Assembly: GCF_009469605.1 (NCBI RefSeq)
Contig: NZ_SSXU01000001.1
Span: 62,001-126,000 of the forward strand
DNA from: Zoogloea sp. 1C4
Lineage (GTDB): Bacteria; Pseudomonadota; Gammaproteobacteria; Burkholderiales; Rhodocyclaceae
DNA length: 64,000 bases
Direction: 5' to 3'
The notes under the pieces: model-generated
The model's database searches: none
Told to the model about the DNA's origin: nothing
What the model saw: the letters and a program-made list of their open reading frames with translations, nothing else
Part shown: one piece after another, positions 46,740 to 58,700 of the stretch
How positions within the stretch are numbered: the stretch's first letter is position 1
Layout: every line of letters begins with the position of its first letter
Position numbers and translations under genes: made by a program

Positions 46740-49700
46740 ATGAACCGACTGTGTTTCCGCCTCGTCTTCAACTCCACCCGCGGCATCCCGATGGCTGTCG
46801 CCGAAAACGCCCGCAGCCATCCGAAGGGCAGTACCCCTGGACGCAGCGCATCGCCCGGCCGCTCCGTGCGCGCGCCCTGCCAGACGCACCTTCGGGCCCT
46901 CAGCGCCGGGGTCATGCTCATCACCGGGAGCCTGCTATGGCCCGCCCAGGTCAGCGCGCAGATCGTCGCCGATGGCCGCGCTCCCGGCAGCCAACGCCCG
47001 ACCATCCTGACCGCCCCGAACGGCGTCCCCCTCGTCAACATCCAGACCCCCAGCGCTGCCGGCGTATCGCGCAACACCTACAGCCAGTTCGACGTCCCTG
47101 CTGCCGGCACCATCCTCAACAACGCCCGCAACAGCGCCACCACCCGCCTCGGCGGACTCGTGCAAGGCAACCCCTGGCTCGCCACCGGCACAGCAAGGGT
47201 CATCCTCAACGAAGTCAATGCCGCCAACCCCAGCCAGCTGCTCGGCTACCTCGAAGTCGGAGGCGCCCGTGCGGAAGTCATCATCGCCAACCCGGCCGGA
47301 ATCCTCTGCAATGGCTGCGGCTTCATCAACGCGAGCCGCGCCACCCTCACCACGGGCAGGCCAGTCGTCACCGACGGCCGCCTCGATGGCTACCGCGTCG
47401 GCACGGGTACGCTCGTCGTCGATGGCCTCGGGCTCGACGCGCGGGACACCGATTTCACCCAGCTCATCGCGCGGGCAATCCGGCTGAATGCCGGCGTGTG
47501 GGCACCGGATCTGCAAGCCATAACCGGTGCCGCCGACGTCACAGCAGACGGCAGCACCGCGACACCACGCCTCCCGGCCGGCTCGGCACCGGCGTTCGCC
47601 CTCGACGTCGCAGTACTGGGCGGCATGTACGCCGGCAAGATTCACCTCATCGGCACCGAAGCTGGCGTAGGCTTCCGCAACACCGGCCAGATCGGAGCTT
47701 CAGCCGGAGAAGTGCGCATCGACCAGCGTGGCTGGATCGACAACAGCGGGCAGATCGACAGCGCCACCCGGCTGACCATCACCACGCCCGAAACCCTCAG
47801 CAGCAGCGGGGCGCTGCGCGTCGGCACTGACGCCGTACTGAGCGGCCACGCAGGGCTCAGCCTTGATGGCAGCGCCGTTGCCGGTGGCGACCTCAGTCTG
47901 TCTGCCAGCGCCCCTGGCGCGCGTCTGACCAGCGGCGCCGACGCCTGGCTTGTCGCCGGCCACGGCACCACGGGCGGCACGCTCAGCCTCAGCGCCGCCG
48001 GCCCCCTGGCGGCGCACGGCACCCTTATCGGTGGCGCCGCCATCGACACAAGCGCTGCCAGTCTCGACCACTCGACAGCCCGATTCACTGCGCCAGCCGT
48101 TCAGCTGCGCGCCACCCAGGGCGACCTGAATCTCTCGGCAAGCCGGCTCCACACCGATGGCCGCCTCACCGCCAGTACGCCTGGGCTGCTTCGCAGCGCA
48201 ACTGCCAACATTTCTGCCGGCCAGCTCGCGCTGGCAGCCCACGACCTCGACAACACAGGTGGCGTACTCCTCCATCTGGGCACGGACCCGCTGCAGCTCG
48301 TATTTGCCGGCACCTTCAACAACAACAGCGGACGCCTTGCCAGCAACGCCGTCGCGATCAATCTCGGCGCTGCCACGCTGTTCAATCGAGGCGGGCAGAT
48401 CGAACACCGGGGCTACGGCACCCTCAGCCTCCGCGCCGACACTTTCAGCGGCAGCGACGGGCAACTCGTTACCCAGGGCCAGCTCGACCTCACCGCACGC
48501 CATCTCGACCTCGATCGCGCCCAGACCCAGGCCACGCATCTCACGATCACCGCCGCCGAGTTCAGCCACCGCCAGGGCACCCTCCTCCAGACCGGCACTG
48601 CGCCGGCCTCACTCACCGTCAGCGGCCAGTTCCACAACCAGGACGGCCACATCGGCACCAACGCCGACCTCGCCCTCACCGTCGGCAGCCTGAACAACGA
48701 CGGTGGTCGCCTTGAGGCACAGCACGGCAGCCTCAGCCTTGGCGCTGACCTCATCAGCAACACCCGCGGTCAGCTCTACGCCACGGACGACCTTCGCATC
48801 ACCGCAGGCACATTCACCAATCGCGACGGCAGCGCCTACGCCATGCGCGACGTGACCATCACGCTCGCGGATGGCCTCGAGAACAGCGGCTCGCTCGCTG
48901 CCGCCCGTCATCTGGGCGTCAGCGCGGCATGGATCGACACCAGCCCCGGCAGCCACCTCGCCGCTGGCCTGCAGCCCGACGGCCGACTTGAGGGCGACGG
49001 TGCGCTCACTCTCCAAGCCCGCTCAGCCCTCGCCGCCCACGGCCAGAACCTTGCCGCGGGCGCGCTCAGCATCGCCGCAAGCAGTCTCGACCTCTCCGGC
49101 AGCACAACCCGTGCCCGCAACCTCACCCTCGGCGCCAACCTGCTCGACGCCCACGCAGCCAGCCTCGTGGCCAACGGACAACTGCAAGCGCAGATCGGCG
49201 GCCACCTCGACAGCCGAGACGCCCACCTGAGCGCCGACCACCTCGACCTGAGCGCGGCCAGCCTCGACAACCGTGGCGGCGCCCTCATCAGCAGCGGCAC
49301 CCGCGCCGCACGCCTGCAAGTACACGACGAACTCATCAACCGCGGCGGGCATATCGTCAGCAATGCCGACCTCACCCTCAATGCAGCCACCCTCGACAAC
49401 CGGGGCGGCAGCATCGTTGCCACGCAAGGCGCCCAACTCGCCGTCCGCATCGCCGGCTTGCTGGACAACACCGCCGGGCTCATTGCCGGCAACCACGGCC
49501 TCACCCTTGGCGCCGCCCGCCTCGCCAACGCTGGCGGGCAGATCGAAGCCGCCACGGGTTCCGCCCATCTCAGCACCGACTTCTTCGACAACGCCAGTGG
49601 CCGCCTCTTTGCCGCCACCAACTTCACCCTGCTGGGCGGCGAGCTGTCAAATGGCAGCGGCAGCCTCTACGCCGGACGCGACGCCACCCTGGCCCTTTCC

Positions 49701-52700
49701 GGCGCGCTCCTGCACGACGGGGTGATCGCCGCCGCCCGCCACCTGGATGTCAGCGCCGCACGGATCAACGCCAGCTCCGGCAGTCTTGTCGCCGCCGGCA
49801 TGCAAATCGACGGCCACCTTGCCGACGCCGGCTCGCTCAACGTGCAGGCCAGCTCAGCCATCACTGCCCACGGCCAGCACCTCGCCGCAGGCGCCCTTTC
49901 CCTCAGCGCACCCGCTCTCGACCTCGGCAGCAGCCTCAACGCCGCCGATGCCATCCGCCTTGCGGCCGACACGCTAAGCCTGTCCGGCGCCAACGTGCGT
50001 GCCGAAACCACCCTCAACGCCCAAGCCGGCGACCTCCTCGACACCCGAGCCGCCCATGTCAGCGCAGCTGAACTCAGCCTTCATGCCCGGCGCCTCGACA
50101 ACACCGGTGGCGACTTGCGCCAGACCGGCAGTGGTGCCCTGCACATCGCACTCCCCGGCGCCCTCACCAACACCGGCGGGCAAATCCACAGCAACGCCGA
50201 CAACCTGCACCTCAGCGCTGCCGGCATGGACAACCGCAACGGCTTCATCGGCCATGCCGGCAGCGGCACGCTGACAATCGACACCACCAACTTCACCGGC
50301 AGCGGCGGTCAGATCATCAGCAACGGCCACCTGAACCTGAGCACCCAGCGCCTTGTGCTCGACAACGCCACCTCCCAGGCCGACACCTGGCACATCAGCG
50401 CCAACACCCTTGACCACCTGCACGGCAAACTGCTGCAGACCGGCAGTGGTACGAGCACCCTGAGCGTCGCCGCACAGTTCGACAACAACGCCGGCCGCAT
50501 CTCCAGCAATGGAGGTCTCGCAATTGCTGCCGGCCAACTGGACAACCTGGGTGGCACCCTCCTCGCCACCCTCGACCTCAACCTCCAGGCTGCCAACCTC
50601 AACAACCCGGACGGCACCCTGTACGCTGGCCGCAACGTCACCCTCGCTGTCGCCGACACCCTCACCCACGGCGGCGTGCTCGGCGCGGGGCGCGACCTCG
50701 GCATCACCGCCGGCACCGTCGCTGCGGGCGCCGGCAGCCTCCTGGCCGCCGGCCTGCAGGCGGACGGACACCTCGCCGGCAACGGCAGCCTCTCGCTCAA
50801 CACCCAGCGCCAGCTCGACGCCCATGGCCGCCAGCTCGCCGCCGGCAGCCTCATGTTCGACGCAGCCCAGCTCGAGCTTTCCGCCAGCCAGAGCGCCGCC
50901 GCCTCCATCCAGCTCACCGCACGCAGTGGCGATCTCCGCGCAACCGGTGCCGACATCAGCGCGAGCAACCGGCTACAAACCCAGGTTGCCGGCCTCCTCG
51001 ACACCCGCCTGGCCCATCTCAATGCCGCCGCCCTCACGCTGCGCGCTTCCGCCCTCGACAACACCGATGGCGAGATCGTACAAACCGGCAGCAGTGATCA
51101 GCACCTCGAACTACCCGGCACCCTCGTCAATACCCGTGGCCGCATCGCCAGCAACGGCAACGCCTTGAGCCTTGCCGCAGCCACCCTCGACAACACGGCC
51201 GGGCGTATCGAGCACGCCGGCGCCGGCCAGCTGAGCATCCGCGCCACCACCCTTCGCGGCGACGGCGGCCAGATCGCCAGCACCGGCAACCTCGATCTCG
51301 TCGCCCATCGCGTCGAGCTTGCCGGCGCCTCCACCCAGGCCGTCGGCCTGGCCCTCAGCGCAGACAGCCTGAACAACCAGGGTGGCACCCTCTGGCAGAC
51401 CGGCACCAGCACAGCGCAGATCACCGTCGCCGGCCTCCTCGACAACCGCAACGGTCAGATCGCCGGCAACGGCGCAGTCAAGCTCGCTGCCAACGTTGTC
51501 GACAACCGCCACGGCGAGATTGCCAGCATTCAGGCCCTCACCGCTGCAGCCGTCCGCCAGTTCGACAACCGCGACGGCGGACGCGTCCACGGCGGCCATG
51601 ACAGCCTGATCACCACCTCCGTGCTTGCCAACACCAATGGTGAAATCACTGCCGGCAGCCGGCTGGACGTCACCGCAACCACCCTCGGCAACGCCTCCGG
51701 CCTCATCGCAGCCGGCACCGATCTGAACCTGACCGGCGCCGAGATGGACAACCGCAGCGGATCCCTCGCAGCCATCGCGGGTGGCCTCACACTCACCGCC
51801 AGCGGGCTCACCACCAACGTTGGCGGGCACATCGCAGCCGCCCGGAGACTCACCCTCGCCAGCGGCGAACTCGACAACACCGGCGGCACGCTCGTCGCCA
51901 GCAGCGCCACCGTAACCAGCCGTGGCCCCCTTGCCAACCGCGACGGACACATCGTCGCCTCCGGCAGCCAGGACGCCGGCACCCTTGCCATCACCAGCGG
52001 CCCCCTCGACAACCAGGGAGGTCTGATCCAGGCCAGCGGTCACCTGCTCATCGACACCCGCGGCGCCGATCTCGTCAATCGCGCGACCCGCACAACCGGC
52101 GGCATCCTCGGTGGCTCCGACGTTGTGCTCCGCAGCGGTCTTCTCGACAACCAGGCCGGCTACATTGGCGCCGGCCGCCTTGAAGTCCTCGCCGACAAAA
52201 TCGACAACACCATTGGTGGCACCGTTGCCAGCCTCGGCGTCACCACCGTCACGGCAACGGCGCTGCACAATGCCGACGGGCGTATCCACAGCGCAGGCGA
52301 TCTCAGTCTCACGGTCGTCAGCAGCATCGACAACGCCCGCGGCGCGATCCAATCCACCCAACACGCCCAGCTCAGCGCCGCCGCAATACTGAACAACAAC
52401 ACGCGGGGCGCCGGCCTGGGCATTCAGGGCCGCACCGTCGAGCTCGTCACGCCACGGCTCGACAATCGCGACGGCCTGCTCGCCGCCGATGACAGCCTGC
52501 GCGTCACCAGCACCGGTCACATCGACAACACCCGCGGCCTTTTGAGCGCCCTCGGCAGCGTCGTGCTCCACGACCCTAACCCGCGGCCAACCCTCGCAAT
52601 CATCAACAGCGGTGGCGAACTCCTCGCCGGCCGGCAACTCTCGATCTCCGCCGCAACACTCGGTGGCGACGGACGCCTGCTCAGCTGGGGTGATCTCGAC

Positions 52701-55700
52701 CTGCAACTCGCTGGCGATTTCGGCAACAACGGTGAAATTCGCGCCAACGGCAACGCCAGGGTTGCGCTTTCGGGCACCTTCACCAACGGCGCCAGCCTCG
52801 CCGCTGGCGGCCACCTCGACGTACAGGTCGCAGCCCTCGATAACCGGGCCACTGGCGAAATGCAGGCCGGCTCGGCACTCCTCGCCAGCTCCACCCTGGT
52901 GAACCGCGGCCTCATCGATGCCAGCGACGCGCGCCTCGAAAGCGCCCTCCTTGACAACCTAGGTAGTGGCCGCATCTACGGAGACCACCTGGCAATCCAG
53001 GCCGCCACCCTCACCAACGCCGCAGAAGACGGCAGCGCGCCGGTGATCGCCGCGCGGAAGCGCCTCGACATGGGCATCGGCAATCTCATCAACAGCGAGC
53101 ACGGACTGTTATTCAGCGCCGGCGACCTGGTCATTGGCGGCGCTATCGACGCGACCAACCGCGTCAGCGGCCAGGCCAGCAGCGTGATCAACCGCAGCGC
53201 AACCATCGAAGCCCTCAGCAACCTCACCCTCGCCGCAGAGCGCATCGAGAATCTGGACACGCACTTTGCCACCGAGGTGGTTCGCACCTCGGTCACGCCG
53301 CATCGGGAGTTCTCGTTCAAGGGCCAACCGGAGCGCTATGACGTGTCGGAAGTCCATTTCACCTACAGGCACGCTGACGACGGGGTGCGAACCCTTGTGC
53401 TGAATGAGCCGTACGACGACGGTCGTCAGACTTCAGGCGAGTCATTCACTGAATACGCCTTTACCCGTACCGTGGACGAGACACGCCTGCTCGCCAGCGA
53501 CCCGGCACGAATACTGGCCGGTGGCAATCTGCACGTCACCAGCGCAACGCTCACCAACGACATGAGCCAGATCGTCGCCGGCCGGCAACTCCGGCTTGAG
53601 CTCGCCACACTGGATAACCGCACGGCCACCGGCACGCGCACCATCACCGACATCGGGACCGCGATCAACATCAAGCGCGACAAAAAGGACGGACGAGACC
53701 GAGAAGAGGCAAAGTCTGCCGACTACATCCCCGCCCCGACCATCCAGACCTACGCGCTAGCCACCCCGGTCCTCGCCGAGAACGCCGAGGTAGCAGGAAG
53801 CGGAACCCACATCGCGCATCGCGCGGTCGACGCCGTCGCCACCACCGCAACCGGCAGCCAGGCAAGCACACCCACCCTCCGTGGTCCGGCGCTCATCGAA
53901 GTGCGCCGCACCATCGACGCCGGCACCCCAATCAGCGGCAACACCATTGGCACCGCAAGCGCCACCCCAGTCGCACGGGATACCGGCGCGGCCCTGGGGA
54001 GCCCGGACGTGGTCGTCCACACGCTGGCACAAGCCCACACGACAGACAGCCCCACGCACACCACAGCCCAAAACACCCCGGCGTCCCGTGATGCGGCTAC
54101 CACAACCGAGAGCGCCGCCCCTAGCACCCCGGCAATCCCCACCGGCAAGACCATCGCCAGCGGCGAGCAGACCATGGTGCGGACCATCGCGCCATCCTTC
54201 ACCTTACCCACCAGCAGCCTCTTCCGCCTCCACGCCGACAGCAGCGCCCGCTACCTCATCGAGACCGACCCGCGCTTCACCGATGCGCGCCTTTGGCTTA
54301 GCTCCGACTACCTCCTGGGCCAGCTCGCCAGCGACCCGAACGCAGTGCAGAAGCGCCTCGGCGACGGCTTTTACGAACAACGCCTCGTGCGCGAGCAGGT
54401 CGCCCAGCTCACCGGCCAGCGCTTCCTAGACGGCTACGCCGACGACGAGACCCAGTTTGCCGCGCTGATGACTGCCGGAGCCCGCTTCGCGCAAGCGTGG
54501 CAACTCCGCCCAGGCGTCGCCCTCAGTGCCGAGCAGATGGCAGCGCTCACCACCGACATCGTCTGGCTTGTGAGCACCCCCATCACGCTCGCCGACGGCA
54601 GCGTCACTCACGTGCTCGTACCTCAGGTCTATGCCGTCGTTCGCGATGGCGACATCGACGGCGCCGGGGGCCTGCTCTCTGGCGCCAGCCTCTCCCTCGC
54701 TGCGCAAGGCAACGTGACGAACAGCGGCACCCTCGCCGCGCGTGAGCGCCTGGACCTTACCGCCGACACCCTGCGTAATGCGGGCGGTCGTATCGTTGGC
54801 AACACAGTGGACGCCCGGGCGCTGGGCGATCTGGAGAACATCGGTGGCCGCATCGAAGCCTCGCGCGCGCTGACACTCCTCGCCGGACGCGATCTCACGG
54901 TGGCCAGCACCACTGCATCCACCCAATCCCGCCAGGGCAGCCGCACCGCCGTCGACCGGACCGCAACCGTCTATGTCGGGGGCGGCGAACTCACCCTCGA
55001 AGCCGGCCGTGATCTCCATCTCGACGCCAGCCAGCTCATCAACCTCGCCCCCACCGGGGCCGGCCCGGCGGGCACCACCACCCTCGTCGCTGGCCGCAAT
55101 CTGGATCTCGGCACGCAGACCGAAAGCCGCCGTCAGGAGATCGTCTGGAACGCCCGAAACTATCGCCGAGACGGGGAGGACCGCGAAATCGGCTCCACGA
55201 TCCACACCACCGGCGACCTGCACCTGCAAGCCGGCCAGGACATCACCGCCCGCGCCGCCCAGCTCACCAGCGATCAGGGCGCCCTGACGGTCACGGCCGG
55301 GCGCGACCTCACCCTCATGGCCGGCACCCAACGTCAGCTTCTCGATGAGGCCCACCAGTACAAACAACGCAGCCTGCTATCCAGCAAAACAATCACCACC
55401 CGCGATACGCTGGACAGCACCACAGCCCTCGCCAGCACCCTGAGCGGCGACACCACCGCCCTGTATGCCGGCCAGGACATCCGGGTCATGGGCAGCAATG
55501 TGGTGAGCACCCAACTTACAAGCTTGGGCGCCGGACGCGATCTGCGGATAGAAGCGAGCACCGAGGTACTCAACGAGAACCACATCCGCACCGAGAAGAA
55601 TTCCGGCCTGTTTAGCGGCGGCGGTCTGGGCGTCACCCTTGGCACACAACGGCAACAAACCGATCACGACACCCAGAGCAAACGTGCAGCTGCGTCCACC

Positions 55701-58700
55701 ATAGGGAGCACCGACGGCAACATCGCACTGTGGGCAGGGCGCAGCTATGCCCAGCATGGCAGCGACGTGCTTGCCACGAACGGCGATATCACCCTAGCCG
55801 CCCAGCGGATTGACATTCTCGAGGCCCGGGAAACCCAACGCAGCAAGACCGACACCCGCTTCACGCAAAGCGGCCTGACACTGGCGCTGAGCGGCCCGGT
55901 GATCAACGCCGTTCAGACTACATTGCAGATGAAGGATGCGAGCAGCCGCACCACGGACAGTCGCATGAAAGCACTAGCGGCCGCCAATGCCGGGATGTCG
56001 ACCTATGACGCCGCGCAAGCCATCAACCAAGGGCAGGGTCAAACTATCGACGGCAAGCCCGGCCAGATCGTCACGGGCACCGACGACAAAGGCAACCCCA
56101 CCACCCGCGACGCCAATGCCGCAGACAAAGTTGGTGGTTTATCCCTGACCCTGAGTGTCGGAGGAAGCCGCAGCCAGGGACAGGTCATCCAGACCGCCGA
56201 AAGCAGCCGCAGCAGTAACGTGTCAGCCGGTCACGATGTCCTCATCATGGCTTCCGGTAACGGGCCCCAGAGCACACTGACCATTCAGGGCAGCCGAGTG
56301 ACAGCCGGAGCGAACTTAAACCTCGTTGCTGAGAATGCGATCCAGCTTCTCGCCGCCCGCAACACCGCTGATCAGCATTCAACCAATCACAGCAGCAGCG
56401 GTTCGATCGGCGTCACCGTCGGGAGCAACGGCATTGGGGTTACCGCAAGCGCAAGCGCCGCACGCGGCAAGGCCGACGGCGATGACGTCACTTATACCCT
56501 GAGCAATGTGGATGCAGGCCAGAAGCTCCTCCTCAACGCCGGTGGGGACCTTGGCATGAAAGGAGCACTCGCCACTGCAGGGCAGATTGAGGCTACCGTA
56601 GGCGGCCATCTTGTCATCGAAAGCGTGCAGGACACCAGCACATATCGAAGCCGCCAGCAAAGCCTGGGCGGTAGCGTCACCGTTGGTGCCGGCGGATCGG
56701 CTAGCGTGAATGCCAGCCAGAGCAAGATCGACAGCAACTTCGCCAGCGTGATCGAACAGAGCGGCCTGAAGGCCGGCGACGGCGGCTTCCAAGTTGCAGT
56801 GAGTGGCGACACCACGTTGAACGGAGGAGCCATTACCAGCTCCCAAAAGGCCGTAGAGCGTGAAGCCAATCGCTTCAGTACAACAGGCGCCCTCACCCTG
56901 AACGACATTCACAACCACGCCAGTTACCAAGCCACCAGCGTAGGCATCAACATCGGAACCAGCCAAGCGACCGACGGTATGTTCAAGCCGATGGGCAACA
57001 GTGCGGGGTTCGGGCAGTCCAGCGACAAATCGAGTAGCACCACACGGGCCGCGATCAGCGGGATCGCTGGCCAAAGCGAAGCACGCACGGGCGATGCCGA
57101 AACAGGCATCACCAGAATCTTCGATTACGGAAAGGTGCAGGAGGACATCAACGCCCAGGTACTCATCACTCAAACCTTTGGCGCGCAAGCCAGTAAGGCT
57201 ATCGGCGACTACGCCAATAAGGAGATCGAGGCCGCAGAGCAGCTTAGGGCAGATGCCGAAGTCGAAACAGATCCACAGCGCAAGCGGGAGTTTGAGTACG
57301 AAGCCCTGAAAATTGAACAAGAATGGGGAGATAGCGGAACCCAACGTTTGCTGGCTCACACCCTTGTCGGCGGACTTACCGGTGGCTTATCCGGCGCCGC
57401 AGGTAGCGCAGCAGGAACACTGTCCGCCCCTATCGTTGCAGATACGCTGAAAGACGCAGGTCTTAAGGGCCCGCTCGCCGACACCATTACCGCAACGTTC
57501 AGCACCGCAGCCGGCATTGCTGTAGGTGGCTCCGCCGGCGCTGCGGGGGCATTCAACGAAGTCGCGAACAATTACCTTTCGCATCAAGAGAACGAAGCTC
57601 GCTACAAAGCCAGAAAAGCCTGTGTCACGAACAATGACGTTGACGCTTGCCTCAGAACGGTAGAGCTCAATGAGCTCGACAAGCAGCGTAACGCGGACTT
57701 CCACTCAGCCTGCGACGGTCCATTGAGAAACACGCCGACGTGCGCCGCAATGACACGTAACCTGTACGCTATGATGTACACCTACTCCTTGCCTGACGCC
57801 CGCAAAGCCGCCGCAGCGGACAAGACTGGTGATTTGACATGGGACCACAAGGAAGAACTTCAAAGTGACCTTGCACTGATCAAGACGGCTCACCCCGATG
57901 TGCGAACCAGCACTGAGGACAAAGTCCAATCACCAAAAACGCCTGAATATGACGCAGACCCTTATGGCGTTGTCGACAAACGCAACAAGAAAGATGCCTA
58001 CCTCGTACTAAAATTCGGCACAGAAGCCTTAGCCATAGCAAATACGCGTGACGGCGACAAATACTGGTTCACTAAGAACGGCGCACGCAACGGAATGGAC
58101 AATCAGTCAAACTATGCGGTGGCTCTGATGATGACCCACGTCGATGCGGCGGAAAGGATCAAACAAGCAAAAGAGAATCCAGAGGGTGCTTATATTCCAG
58201 TTGACCGCTACACGCTGTCCTACGCGCCGACGCAAGGTTTCATTGCAGATGTATGGAGTGCCTTCCTGACCAAGCTGAGTGTCGAGTCCGACTCGGTTCT
58301 CGGTCTACGCAGTCAGCTTGAGTTCATCCAGGAGAGTGGGCAGCAGGTGAATTGGGTCACCCATAGCCGTGGCGGGGCCGAGTTCGTGCAAGCAGCCTCG
58401 GGTTCGACTTTGGAGCATCTAAGCAATAACACCGTCGTGTTTCATGCGGGCGCAAACACCCAGTTGGTGACTGACTGGGTGATGGATAGCAAGAAAATCG
58501 GCAACTTTATCGACAAGAGTAATCGCTATCGCGATTCCCCAAACGATCTCGTGCCACAGATCATTGGCTTACGCGCCCTGTCGTCACCATTGAATCTGAT
58601 ACCCGCACTACTGAGCGCTCTGTGCCTATCGGACGTTATTTGCAGCATTGAACAAAGTCCGCACACCCTGCCGTACCAGTGGTCCAGCTTAAAGAAAGAG

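Noticed and set aside
48000-57000. Possible internal genes or a split exoprotein
   Set aside because: The frame is continuous from the extended signal peptide to the toxin region, with no stop or frameshift.
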